Origin: Acidobacteriota bacterium
Lineage (GTDB): Bacteria; Acidobacteriota; Terriglobia; Bryobacterales; Bryobacteraceae
NCBI GenBank assembly: GCA_018268935.1
Contig: JAFDVS010000065.1
Span: 89,317-153,316, forward strand
Reading direction: 5' to 3'
DNA length: 64,000 nucleotides
A program made the translations under genes and the position numbers. The notes beneath the pieces were generated by a model, which was not told the DNA's origin, did not search any database, and saw only the letters and a program-made list of their open reading frames with translations. This document shows positions 25,963 through 34,141 of this stretch, in pieces. How positions within the stretch are numbered: the stretch's first letter is position 1; every line of letters begins with the position of its first letter.

Positions 25963-28900
25963 TTAAAACAGGTACTTCAAGCCAAACTGCATTTCCCGAT
26001 TATTCACCTGCGTCCCGGTAATCTGCCCGAACGTGGCCGAGCCCAGCGTCCGGTCCGGCCCCCCGAACTGCGGAGTGTTCGTAAAATTGAACGCCTCCCA
26101 GCGGAACTGCAGCCGGTGCCCTTCCTTCACCTTGAACTCTTTGAACAACGCGAAGTCCCACGTCTTCTGCCCCGGTGAATCGAACAGGCCGATGCCCGAA
26201 TTCCCATAGCCAAGCGTGCCTGGCAGGAACTGACCGTCACCGGTCGATCCTTCAAACTTAGACCGTACAAACGCCGACGTATCGAACCACCGCGTAATGC
26301 TTCGCTGACCCCACACGCGAGGCACACTCGCCCCAGCCACAACGTTCGGCCGCGGCGCCGACGCCGGCCCCGTGTTCTGCGAATCGCCGTTCTGCGCAAC
26401 GGTCACCGGCAAGCCCGACTGCAACGTGACAATCGAGTTCAACGACCACCCACCCAACACAAGCCCTTTCACGCCCTTCGCATTCCGCAGAAACGGGATC
26501 TCATACAGATTCGAAAACACCAGCCGCAGCCGCTGGTCAATGTTCGATCTGCCGTAATCCGCTTCGCGATTCCGAGGATTCTGCGGGTAGTTCGGACCAA
26601 ACCCCGCACCTTCATTGGCGCCATACCCGATCGCATGCGCACGCGAATACGTGAACGCCGTGTTGAACGTCAGCCCTGCCGAGAACCGCTTCTCGAACCG
26701 TCCCTGCAGGCCGTTGTAGTTCGTCGACGCCCACGATTCATTCCGCCGGATCGTGCCCAACGGCAGAGGCCGGCTCGGTTCTCTCGAATCGACATAGGTC
26801 TGGAAAGGACGCCGTCCCTGCACCGCCCCCGGACCAGGATCCGGATTGTTGAAGTTCTGCACGCTATTCTCCAGGTTCGAAGCCGCGCTGCCCACATACG
26901 CCAGCCCAAGGATATAGTTCCGCGCGAACGAACGCTCCAGTTCCGTCGACCATTGCCAGATGTCGTTATTCCGATACCGCGAGCGCCCCGTCTCATCCAG
27001 GAATCCGAGCATCAACAGTGCCGCCGGAGACCCCGTCACCGGAGAGCCCAGGAACGGTTGCGTGATCGTCGCCGTAGGATTGGTGCGATCATTCTGAAAT
27101 ACCGCCGATCCGGAGAACGGCGGGTTCAAATTCAGAATCGAAAAATTGTTCGTCTGTTGTGCGTTATAGAAGTTGCCGCCGCCCATACGAAGCACCGTGC
27201 TGTCATTCAGTCGATACGCAATCCCCAGCCGAGGCATGATCTGCTTCTTGTTCGTCTCATACAGTGCCTCGCGCACGTTGGGGTTCGGAACCAGCATCGG
27301 CGTCAATACTCCGCCAATCGTCTGGATCTTCCCCTGCTCGAACGACAACGTCCGGATCTTTCCCTGCGCGTCTTCCACCGGACCGAAGTAGTCCCAGCGA
27401 ATGCCGAAGTTGATCGTCAGCTTCGATGTCGCCTTAAAATCGTCCAGCCAGTACAGCCCCATCTTCGTCTGCCGGATATAACCCGCCGGCATGCCTTCCG
27501 CCGAGTTCGCTGACAACGGCACCCCTAACAGAAAAGCCGCCATCGAGTCCGGAATCCCCACAATGTCCGCAGTGAAGCTCATCTGCCCGCGCGGTTGGTT
27601 CGACCCGGCAAAATCCACCACGTTCGCACGGTACAGTCCGCCGAATTTGAAGTTGTGCTTGCCCAGCGTCCACAGCACGTTGTCCGAGCCCTCCCACACG
27701 ATCTTCTTGTTGATTTGCGGATTGCCCGACCCAAGCCCCGTGTAACCGGCCAGCGAAATCGAAGGAACGCCTTCCTCCAGCGGTGTCAGCGTCCGGTTTC
27801 CATCCGCCACTACACGTAGATCCAGCCCCAGATCCCGATGCGTGAAATCCGTGTTCGTCTGAATGCCGCCTTGCACCACGCGCATCCGGTTCATCCCGAA
27901 TCGCAGGTCGTTCAACAGCGACGGCGATAGAATCTTCGAATAGCCCACGGCAAAGTGCTGCGCCCGGTAATCCGTCGAGGTCTTGAACACCCGCGTGAGC
28001 GGATCATCCACGAATGTCGAGTCCACCAGAACGTAATGCCCGAACACACGATCGCTCTCCGAGAAGCGATGATCGCCACGAGTGAGATATTGGTCCGAAT
28101 CGAGTATCTGGTTGTTGAGCCCCGCCAGGTTCAGCGTCGATCGGTTCGCCCGCGCGCTGTCGTCCTGATTCGGAAACGGCAGAAAACCGCCGTCGGCAAA
28201 CGGACTCCCCTTCTTCGCCGTCAACAAATTGTTCGATGCCGACGTGATCAGCGATCGCGGAATCACGTTGCCCGCAAACGGCGTCGCGTTCGCCCCAATC
28301 CCCCGTATCGCCCGGTTCAATGGAGCGTTGGTATCGGCCGGATACCAGCGGTTCCCCTGCTGCACGATCTCCGAAAAATCTCCGTTCCGCATCGCCAGCG
28401 TCGGAACCGCGGTCACTCCAGGCGATCCGCGCCGTTCCCTACGCCCTTCGTAGTTCGCCGTGAAGAACGTCCTGTCCTTCACGATCGGACCGCTCAGCAC
28501 TCCACCAAACTGGTTCCGCCGTAGCTTGTTCTTCGACGCCGTGGGCGACAGGAAGAATCCCCGTGCATCAAATGTGTCGTTGCGCACGAACTCAAACCCC
28601 GTCCCGTGAAAATTATTCGTCCCCGACTTGATCGCCAGATTCGCCTGCGCTCCCGAATTCATCCCATACTCCGCCGAATACACAGCGGACTGAATCTTGA
28701 ACTCTTCGATCGCCTCAATCGATGGCGAGAACAGCATTGCCGAATGGTGCGAGTCCACCGCCACCACCCCGTCGAGCGTAATGTTCTGGTTCGCGTCCCG
28801 TTGCCCGTTCGCCGAAATCCCCGCAATCTGCCCGGGCATCGCCAACACGCTGGCAATCGTCCCTTGCCCGTTAGCCCCCATTCGCGACGCCCCGAAATTC

Positions 28901-29370
28901 ACCCCCGGCATCAACGTCGCCAACTGCGCGAAGTTGCGCCCATTGAGCGGCAGTTCCACGATTCGCTTGTTCTCCACCACCGAACCGAGCGTGGCATCTT
29001 CCGTTCGCAGCAGCGGCGCGCTCGCCGCCACCTCCACGCGTTCCACCTGCTGTCCCACCTGCAACGTGAAATCGAGCCGCGCCTTCTGCTGCAGTTGCAG
29101 CACAATGCCCGTTCGAACTTCGCTCTTGAAACCCGCCGCCGATACGGTGAGTTCATACTCGCCGATGCTGAGCAGCGGAAAAATATAGTTTCCCGATTCG
29201 TTAGACGTGGTGCTTCGCACGTCCCCAGTGGCAACCCGTTTCGCCGTCACCGTCGCGCCCGCGATCACCGCGCCGCTGGCGTCGGTAAGCAGACCGAGAA
29301 TCTGTGTCGAGTCCGTCTGAGCAAACGTGGTCAGCGCTATAAGCATCAGTATGGTGAGCCGAAGCTTCAT
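25963..29370 (-). CDS. Oar-type TonB-dependent receptor
   Basis: A 1135-residue receptor with a signal peptide (MKLRLTILMLIALTTFAQ), a carboxypeptidase-regulatory-like domain (QILGLLTDASGAVIAGATVT to about residue 100), a plug (LPLNGRNFAQLATLMPG, NITLDGVVAVDSHH, YGMNSGAQANLAIKSGTNNF) and a barrel ending MQFGLKYLF. A purine-rich AGGAAGGGG precedes the ATG. Codon choice is somewhat less C-biased than in the other receptors of the window, and it sits between two toxin-antitoxin modules, so it may belong to an accessory segment. Confidence 0.93.
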   Translation of the reverse strand: MKLRLTILMLIALTTFAQTDSTQILGLLTDASGAVIAGATVTAKRVATGDVRSTTSNESGNYIFPLLSIGEYELTVSAAGFKSEVRTGIVLQLQQKARLDFTLQVGQQVERVEVAASAPLLRTEDATLGSVVENKRIVELPLNGRNFAQLATLMPGVNFGASRMGANGQGTIASVLAMPGQIAGISANGQRDANQNITLDGVVAVDSHHSAMLFSPSIEAIEEFKIQSAVYSAEYGMNSGAQANLAIKSGTNNFHGTGFEFVRNDTFDARGFFLSPTASKNKLRRNQFGGVLSGPIVKDRTFFTANYEGRRERRGSPGVTAVPTLAMRNGDFSEIVQQGNRWYPADTNAPLNRAIRGIGANATPFAGNVIPRSLITSASNNLLTAKKGSPFADGGFLPFPNQDDSARANRSTLNLAGLNNQILDSDQYLTRGDHRFSESDRVFGHYVLVDSTFVDDPLTRVFKTSTDYRAQHFAVGYSKILSPSLLNDLRFGMNRMRVVQGGIQTNTDFTHRDLGLDLRVVADGNRTLTPLEEGVPSISLAGYTGLGSGNPQINKKIVWEGSDNVLWTLGKHNFKFGGLYRANVVDFAGSNQPRGQMSFTADIVGIPDSMAAFLLGVPLSANSAEGMPAGYIRQTKMGLYWLDDFKATSKLTINFGIRWDYFGPVEDAQGKIRTLSFEQGKIQTIGGVLTPMLVPNPNVREALYETNKKQIMPRLGIAYRLNDSTVLRMGGGNFYNAQQTNNFSILNLNPPFSGSAVFQNDRTNPTATITQPFLGSPVTGSPAALLMLGFLDETGRSRYRNNDIWQWSTELERSFARNYILGLAYVGSAASNLENSVQNFNNPDPGPGAVQGRRPFQTYVDSREPSRPLPLGTIRRNESWASTNYNGLQGRFEKRFSAGLTFNTAFTYSRAHAIGYGANEGAGFGPNYPQNPRNREADYGRSNIDQRLRLVFSNLYEIPFLRNAKGVKGLVLGGWSLNSIVTLQSGLPVTVAQNGDSQNTGPASAPRPNVVAGASVPRVWGQRSITRWFDTSAFVRSKFEGSTGDGQFLPGTLGYGNSGIGLFDSPGQKTWDFALFKEFKVKEGHRLQFRWEAFNFTNTPQFGGPDRTLGSATFGQITGTQVNNREMQFGLKYLF

Positions 29371-29444
29371 GAAAACCCCTTCCTGAGTTCAAACGTTCTT
29401 CACCGGAGCAGACCCGGCCGGCGTGCCGATCATTATACATTCTC

Positions 29445-29512
29445 TCCAGCGCCTCCTCCATCAACACACTAAGCGAACATCGATATCTCTTCCCTCCGCC
29501 ACCCGGCAGGGC
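29445..29512 (+). pseudogene. Short trace of the FAD oxidoreductase 3' region
   Basis: CTCCAGCGCCTCCT-CATCAACA at 29445-29466 matches 22619-22640 of the oxidoreductase gene with one mismatch, and a further partial match (AAGCGA-C) follows. In translation LQRLLHQ is identical to the parent. Similarity fades after about 40 bases. The trace lies just upstream of the hicAB pair. Confidence 0.4.
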
Positions 29513-29561
29513 GGGACCGTTGTCTGGGAGTCCACCGCCTGCTCAGCTGAAGTAATCCGAT

Positions 29562-29575
29562 ACCGGATGCGGTAC
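29562..29575. promoter_or_regulatory. Candidate hicAB operator palindrome
   Basis: TACCG, four bases, CGGTA lies nine bases before the hicA start. HicB proteins with a C-terminal ribbon-helix-helix normally bind palindromes in their own promoter. The arms are short, so this is only a candidate. Confidence 0.3.
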
Positions 29576-29584
29576 CATTTGATC

Positions 29585-29860
29585 ATGGCCGCGGCTAGAA
29601 CCCTCTTGCGCATGCGTCACGTCCAGACCGGCTGGCGTATCGAAGACATGCAGTCGGTCGCGAGCGAAAACCATGTTGAGTGGAGGCGGCCCGGCCGCGG
29701 TGGCAGTCACGTAGTCTTCAGCGCGCACGGCGTGCGGGAGATCGTGTCGGTGCCCTCGAAACGGCCCATCAAGCCCGTTTACATCAAGCAGTTCCTTGCC
29801 CTGGTCGACGCCGCAATTGAGGTGAAGCAAAGTGAAAACCAAGACGAAGCGAAATCCTGA
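29585..29860 (+). CDS. hicA: HicA-family toxin
   Basis: A 91-residue protein whose core GWRIEDMQ, WRRPGRGGSHVVFSAHG, VSVPSKRPIKPVYIKQFLAL matches the HicA double-stranded-RNA-binding-like fold. The catalytic histidine is in GGSH. HicA toxins cleave mRNA. It overlaps the hicB gene by 29 bases. ATG 29585 is the most plausible start; an ATG nine codons further in would give a more usual length. Confidence 0.82.
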   Translation: MAAARTLLRMRHVQTGWRIEDMQSVASENHVEWRRPGRGGSHVVFSAHGVREIVSVPSKRPIKPVYIKQFLALVDAAIEVKQSENQDEAKS

Positions 29861-30209
29861 CGCCTATCAGTTCACCGTCCGCCCACTTTCGAAGGAGGAA
29901 GGTGGCGGCTATCTGGTGGAATACCCCGACATTCCCGGCTGTATGTCCGATGGCGAAACGATTGAAGAGGCGATTGCCAACGGTAGAGAAGCCCTGCGCG
30001 ATTGTCTTGACGTCTTCGCGGAGTCGGGCCGCAAGATCCCCAAGCCCGAGGTCGCAGCCGCCCAATGGCGTCAGCGTCTGCCTCGCACACTTTACTCCAA
30101 ATTGACGAAGCAGGCCGAGCGCGAGGGAGTGAGTATCAATAGCTTCGTCACTGCAATCATCGCTGAGGCGATAGGCGCCAAACTGCGGCGCCCGGGAGGG
30201 ACCCGATAG
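29832..30209 (+). CDS. hicB: HicB-family antitoxin
   Basis: A 125-residue antitoxin starting with GTG inside hicA. The N-terminal half is the HicB RNase-H-like fold (FTVRPLSKEEGGGYLVEYPD, PGCMSDGETIEEAIANGREA) that blocks HicA. The C-terminus is a ribbon-helix-helix DNA-binding domain (LPRTLYSKLTKQAEREGVSI, NSFVTAIIAEAIG), so it probably represses its own operon. Complete with no visible damage, so the pair is likely functional. Confidence 0.88.
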   Translation: MKTKTKRNPDAYQFTVRPLSKEEGGGYLVEYPDIPGCMSDGETIEEAIANGREALRDCLDVFAESGRKIPKPEVAAAQWRQRLPRTLYSKLTKQAEREGVSINSFVTAIIAEAIGAKLRRPGGTR

Positions 30210-30275
30210 CGTTTTCTATGGTTCTCCGGGCGTGTCTCTGGCCCTACCGCGCCTCCATCGTCCGCAACCTCAATC

Positions 30276-30639
30276 GCAACCCTCAAGCTTGATTTCCAGC
30301 CTATCGCGGTACAATATGCCGATGTCATGAAACCATTCAACCGGATGACGTGCAGAGTCCCCCTTGATATGTGGAATGGTCCGCTACTACCACGGCCATG
30401 ACCTACCGGGCAACGGATGGGCAATCCCCGATCTCATCACGACCACCAAGCTCAAGAAGTTCGCCTACCAAGAGGAATACCGCTTCGCGTACACCAAAAC
30501 GGACGCGTTCAAGTTTGAGAATGTGAAGGTTCAGCTAGTTGATCGCAAGACGAGGCCGGCTCCAAAGCCGAATGAGCATTTTCATGAAACGCTCCATCTT
30601 GGCGATCTGCACGACATCTGTCGGATTCACGTATTTTGA
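30276..30639 (+). pseudogene. Frameshifted fragment of an unknown gene
   Basis: Two frames read as one protein: TLKLDFQPIAVQYADVMKPF and NRMTCRVPLDMWNG up to about 30378, then from ATG 30376 in the next frame MVRYYHGHDLPGNGWAIPDL, KFAYQEEYRFAYTKTDAFKF and HLGDLHDICRIHVF to the stop. A one-base insertion near 30372-30376 would explain it. The front end is missing. YQEEYRF resembles a tract in DUF2971-like proteins, which is only a hint. Function unknown. Confidence 0.45.
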
Positions 30640-30815
30640 GCCGTCCGGTCCTGTGAGTGTTGGCGCTGCGGTAGCTTGCAATTCAAGCTGACGCCTCCTC
30701 TGGCTGCATCGTCGGCCATCCGTCAATTGAGCGGAAGCCGATCCCCACGCCGGAGATGGTCACCCTCCTTCCAGTCGTTCGAGAACGGCTGGCCAACAAA
30801 CTGCGTCCGGCAAGT

Positions 30816-31001
30816 TCAGTCGATCGGATGCCCGAAAGGTCTCATCCCTTTCGCAAGAACCGTCTTCGGGAATTGGTCCGTGCCGCAAAGGATGAACGAG
30901 CCAAAATCCTTATACCAGTCTCCCGCTGGCGCCATCGGTCCGGTCTTCACCCATTCCTGAAGCGCGATCAAGTCCGCCACGGAAATCCGCCGCTCGTCCA
31001 C
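30816..31001 (-). CDS. Small protein of unknown function, possibly truncated by a frameshift
   Basis: From GTG 31001 the frame encodes 61 residues that look protein-like (VDERRISVADLIALQEWVKT, GDWYKDFGSFILCGTDQFPK). In another frame just upstream, TTG CTG-rich sequence reads LSKPLWQHLLQ, which would join smoothly to it if a GAGAG tract had lost two bases; the original product may therefore have been about 72 residues. It lies directly downstream of the ribbon-helix-helix-like gene on the same strand, as toxin partners often do. No family recognised. Confidence 0.4.
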   Translation of the reverse strand: MDERRISVADLIALQEWVKTGPMAPAGDWYKDFGSFILCGTDQFPKTVLAKGMRPFGHPID

Positions 31002-31039
31002 TCTCCTGCAGAAGGTGCTGCCAAAGCGGCTTGGACAAG

Positions 31040-31339
31040 TTAGCGAACTGAATCTTCGGCAATCGCGTCGGCTCCGAAAATCGACCGGATCAGATCTTCC
31101 CCGGCCTTGTTCTTGAGCGCAGGATCGCTCTCGGAAAGAAACCGATTGTAATTGGCTTTCAGTTGCTCTTTGGCCTCCGCCTCGGCACGCAAACCGCGCT
31201 CCGCAAGAGAAACCAGTGCGAGGCTCATCGAGAGATGTTGCTCCCTGGCAGTACGTCGGATTGCCCCCACCAGCGCTGCGGGAACCGTAACGCTCTGCCG
31301 AACGGATCTGCGCGCCGTGGTCTTTCGTTGGGTTGCCAT
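31040..31339 (-). CDS. Ribbon-helix-helix-like small protein (antitoxin-like)
   Basis: A 99-residue basic protein. The segment RQSVTVPAALVGAIRRTARE followed by HLSMSLALVSLAERGLRAEA has the strand-helix-helix pattern of CopG/RHH DNA-binding proteins; the C-terminal part (NYNRFLSESDPALKNKAGED) is an extra helical tail. Such proteins are commonly antitoxins that repress their own operon. A near-perfect palindrome lies 18 bases upstream of the start. The small gene at 30816-31001 follows on the same strand. Confidence 0.6.
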   Translation of the reverse strand: MATQRKTTARRSVRQSVTVPAALVGAIRRTAREQHLSMSLALVSLAERGLRAEAEAKEQLKANYNRFLSESDPALKNKAGEDLIRSIFGADAIAEDSVR

Positions 31340-31357
31340 AACGTGAGGTTAGCGCGT

Positions 31358-31372
31358 GCACCACTGTGGTGC
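31358..31372. promoter_or_regulatory. Palindromic operator candidate upstream of the RHH-like gene
   Basis: GCACCAC-T-GTGGTGC is a perfect 7-base inverted repeat around one central base, and the flanks extend it with one mismatch. It lies 18 bases upstream of the ATG at 31339, a position suited to autorepression by a ribbon-helix-helix dimer pair. Confidence 0.5.
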
Positions 31373-31455
31373 GCTTATCCCTAGCTTGTGCCTGAGCGTG
31401 ACGCCCCCAAATTCCCCGCCACCCAACCCAACCACAGCATTAGAATAAAATTGCT

Positions 31456-33060
31456 ATGCCTCATCCCGTTATCCTCATTGCGAACGGCGACCTGCGTCTA
31501 TCCGCCAATCGCGTCTGCTGGCCCGCCCAAGCCCAAGCCGAAGAGGCCGTCATGGCCGCCATCCGCAAACTCGGCTTCGAAGTCCGCCGCGGCCATCCCT
31601 ACGACCCCGAAAAGCAACACGGCTTCATCGACTCCCAACACTACGGCATGAAGGTCTTTCGCGAAATCCCCCCCGACGCCCCATTAATCGTGGTGGAAGC
31701 CGTCTGGCAATACTCGCATCACCTCCTCCATGGCCTCTACACCCACAAAGGTCCCATCCTCACCGTCGCCAATTGGTCCGGCCAGTGGCCCGGCCTCGTC
31801 GGTCTCCTCAACCTCAACGGCTCCCTCACCAAAGCCGGCGTCCAATACTCCAGCCTCTGGAGCGTCGACTTCACCGACGCCCCCTTCACCACCGGGCTAG
31901 CCCAGTGGCTCAACGGCCAACCCATCGTCCACGACACCAGCCACGCCCGCCCCCTCAACCTCGCCGCACTCCCCGCCGCCGCCCGCGATCTCGGCCAATC
32001 CCTCGCCGCCAAACTCCTCCGCGACAAAGCCATCATGGGCGTCTTCGACGAGGGCTGCATGGGCATGTACAACGCCATCATCCCCGACGAACTCCTCCAT
32101 CCCACCGGCGTCTTCAAAGAGCGTCTCAGCCAATCCGCACTGGTCGCTGCCATGCGCAACGTCTCCGACGACGAAGCCTCGCAAGTCCGCCAGTGGCTCG
32201 ACGCCAAAGGCATGAAGTTCAAAACCGGCGCCAATGAAGCCACCGACCTCACCGACGCGCAGATCCTCGCCCAGTGCAAGATGTATATCGCCGCCCTCCG
32301 CATCGCGGACGACTTCGGCTGCGACGCCATCGGCATCCAATATCAGCAGGGCCTCAAGGACATGTGCCCCGCTTCCGACCTCGTCGAAGGCCTGCTCAAT
32401 AACCCCGATCGTCCACCCGTCAAAGCCGCCGGCAACGGCCGCGTGCTCTATGAAGGCCGCGCCCTCACCCACTTCAATGAAGTCGATGAATGCGCCGGAC
32501 TCGACGGCCTCGTCACCGATCGCGTCTGGACCGCCCTCGGCCTCGATCCCTCCAACACCCTCCACGACGTCCGCTACGGTGAGGACTACAACGGCCAGTT
32601 CATCTGGGTCTTCGAAATCTCCGGCGCCGTCCCCGCCTCGCACTTCGCCAACGGCTACGCGGGCGCAGTCGGCGAACGTCAGCCTCCCATGTATTTCCCC
32701 CTCGGCGGAGCCACCGTGAAAGGCGTCTCCAAGCCCGGCGAAATTGTCTGGAGCCGCATCTACGTTGCCGACGGCAAACTCAACGCCGACCTCGGCCGCG
32801 GCACTGTCGTCGAACTCCCGCAGGAAGAAACCGAGCGACGCTGGAAAATCACCACGCCCCAGTGGCCCATCATGCACGCCATCACGCACGGCGTCTCACG
32901 CGACCAGCTCATGGCGAAACACAAATCGAATCACATCCAATGTGTCTACGCCCCCGACGCTGCCTCCGCCGATAACGCCCTCGCCGCCAAAGCCGCCATG
33001 TTCCAATCCCTCGGCATGAGCGTCAATATTTGTGGCGCGGGCGTCCTCGCCGGCGCGTAA
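31456..33060 (+). CDS. L-fucose-isomerase-like protein
   Basis: A 534-residue cytoplasmic protein without signal peptide. The overall layout (PVILIANGDLRLSANRVCWP; IVVEAVWQYSHHLLHGLYTH; GVFDEGCMGMYNAIIPDELL; DDFGCDAIGIQYQQGLKDMC) resembles the L-fucose/L-arabinose isomerase fold, with a conserved acidic residue in FDEGCMGMYN and NICGAG near the C-terminus. Family resemblance is from memory; the reaction is not established. TAGAAT lies nine bases before the ATG and no Shine-Dalgarno is visible. Confidence 0.65.
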   Translation: MPHPVILIANGDLRLSANRVCWPAQAQAEEAVMAAIRKLGFEVRRGHPYDPEKQHGFIDSQHYGMKVFREIPPDAPLIVVEAVWQYSHHLLHGLYTHKGPILTVANWSGQWPGLVGLLNLNGSLTKAGVQYSSLWSVDFTDAPFTTGLAQWLNGQPIVHDTSHARPLNLAALPAAARDLGQSLAAKLLRDKAIMGVFDEGCMGMYNAIIPDELLHPTGVFKERLSQSALVAAMRNVSDDEASQVRQWLDAKGMKFKTGANEATDLTDAQILAQCKMYIAALRIADDFGCDAIGIQYQQGLKDMCPASDLVEGLLNNPDRPPVKAAGNGRVLYEGRALTHFNEVDECAGLDGLVTDRVWTALGLDPSNTLHDVRYGEDYNGQFIWVFEISGAVPASHFANGYAGAVGERQPPMYFPLGGATVKGVSKPGEIVWSRIYVADGKLNADLGRGTVVELPQEETERRWKITTPQWPIMHAITHGVSRDQLMAKHKSNHIQCVYAPDAASADNALAAKAAMFQSLGMSVNICGAGVLAGA

Positions 33061-33063
33061 TCT

Positions 33064-33091
33064 ACAGAGCCGCGCGCGTAAGCAAGCGGAC
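33064..33091 (+). repeat. Copy of the dispersed GAGCCGC repeat
   Basis: ACAGAGCCGCGCGCGTAAGC followed by AAGCGGACC starts four bases after the isomerase-like stop and precedes the ribosome-binding site of the next gene. It shares the core of the copies near 20037, 53151, 62817 and 62943. Confidence 0.5.
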
Positions 33092-33110
33092 CTACCAGAA
33101 GGAGTCGCCC

Positions 33111-33590
33111 ATGCAGGCCCCCAAAACCGACGCCGCCCTCATCGCCGCCATCGAAAAATCCGGTGGTACAGTCCGTCCCATCGCTCAAAACGATGAGCGC
33201 CGCGAAGTCAGCTTCTACCTCCAGGGTGCATCGGTCAAAGACGCCGACATCTCCCCCGTGGCGAAGCTCACCAAAGTGGTCCACCTGCATCTAGGCAATA
33301 CCTCCATCACCGATCAAGGCCTGGCGTCGCTCAAAGGTCTCACCGATCTGGAAACCCTCCACCTCGAAGAAACCAAAATCACCGACGCCGGCCTTGCAAA
33401 TCTCAAAGGCCTCACCAAGATCACCTATCTCAATCTCTTCGGCACGGCGGTCACAGACGCCGGCCTCGAACACCTCAAAGGCCTCACCGCCCTCAAATCC
33501 CTCTACCTCTTCGAAACCAAGGTCACCGAAGCAGGAATCGCCAAACTCAAACAATCGATCCCAACCTGCAACATCATCAAAGGCTGGTAA
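33111..33590 (+). CDS. Leucine-rich-repeat protein
   Basis: A 159-residue protein; ATG 33111 has AAGGAG nine bases upstream. After a 55-residue N-terminal region come four 24-residue leucine-rich repeats in register, each of the form LKGLT-L-TLHL-ETKITDAGLA, and a short cap ending NIIKGW. There is no signal peptide, so it should be cytoplasmic. Repeats of this type bind proteins. Partner unknown. It lies between the isomerase-like gene and rpmB, with a promoter for rpmB starting 39 bases after its stop. Confidence 0.85.
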   Translation: MQAPKTDAALIAAIEKSGGTVRPIAQNDERREVSFYLQGASVKDADISPVAKLTKVVHLHLGNTSITDQGLASLKGLTDLETLHLEETKITDAGLANLKGLTKITYLNLFGTAVTDAGLEHLKGLTALKSLYLFETKVTEAGIAKLKQSIPTCNIIKGW

Positions 33591-33628
33591 TCCGCGCACT
33601 CGGCGTTCATCCGCGGCCCAATAAGGGT

Positions 33629-33658
33629 TTGGACATCCCCCCCTCCCTTTGTTATACT
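33629..33658 (+). promoter_or_regulatory. Sigma-70-type promoter for rpmB-rpmG
   Basis: TTGGAC (33629-33634) and TATACT (33653-33658) are separated by 18 bases, and GGAGG follows at 33677-33681 before the ATG at 33692. This gives a leader of about 27 bases. Confidence 0.65.
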
Positions 33659-33691
33659 GGCTAGGTACTCATTCCTGGAGGATTCCCCCAA

Positions 33692-33928
33692 ATGCCTAAA
33701 GTATGCGCCGTCACGGGTAAGAAGCCGACATACGGCAACCGCGTGTCGCATGCCAACAACAAGTCGCGCCGCCGCTTCGAGCCAAATCTCCACACCAAGC
33801 GGTTCTGGGTCCCGAGCGAGAATCGCTTCGTCTCCCTCAAAGTCAGCGCCCGCGCCATGCGCACCATCAATAAGCTCGGCATCGATCGCGTCCTCGCCGA
33901 TCTCCGCAAGAAGGGGGAAAAAGTCTAA
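33692..33928 (+). CDS. rpmB: 50S ribosomal protein L28
   Basis: A 78-residue basic protein with the L28 hallmark order: VCAVTGKKPTYGNRVSHANN, KSRRRFEPNLHTKRFWVPSE and LKVSARAMRTINKLGIDRVL. Only one cysteine is present, so it is the zinc-free type. GGAGG lies 10 bases upstream of the ATG. Its TAA overlaps the ATG of rpmG by one base. Confidence 0.97.
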   Translation: MPKVCAVTGKKPTYGNRVSHANNKSRRRFEPNLHTKRFWVPSENRFVSLKVSARAMRTINKLGIDRVLADLRKKGEKV

Positions 33929-34083
33929 TGCCTCGCATTCTCATCCGCCTCGTCTCCACCGGTGGCACCGGCCACTTCTACACCACTTCCAAGAACCCCA
34001 AGAAGACCACGGAAAAACTCCAGATCGTCAAATTCGATCCGGTGCTCCGCAAGCGTGTTCCTTACAAAGAACACAAGATCTGA
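33928..34083 (+). CDS. rpmG: 50S ribosomal protein L33
   Basis: A 51-residue protein reading MPRILIRLVSTGGTGHFYTT then SKNPKKTTEKLQIVKFDPVL and a basic tail ending YKEHKI. This matches L33 and has no CxxC pairs, so it is the zinc-independent form, like the L28 beside it. Translation is coupled to rpmB (TAATG). A strong terminator follows. Confidence 0.95.
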   Translation: MPRILIRLVSTGGTGHFYTTSKNPKKTTEKLQIVKFDPVLRKRVPYKEHKI

Positions 34084-34106
34084 CCCCCGGTTCCAAGACT
34101 TCTCGA

Positions 34107-34135
34107 AACCCTCTCCCCTCGCGGAGAGGGTTTTT
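34107..34135 (+). terminator. Rho-independent terminator after rpmG
   Basis: AACCCTCTCC, a six-base loop and GGAGAGGGTT form a perfect 10-base-pair stem followed by TTT. It ends seven bases before the ATG of the next gene on the same strand. Confidence 0.85.
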
Positions 34136-34141
34136 GCTTTC

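Noticed and set aside
29423..29584. Longer hicA start that includes the LQRLLHQ segment
   Set aside because: This leader is related to the FAD oxidoreductase end, not to HicA proteins, so it was treated as a gene trace instead.
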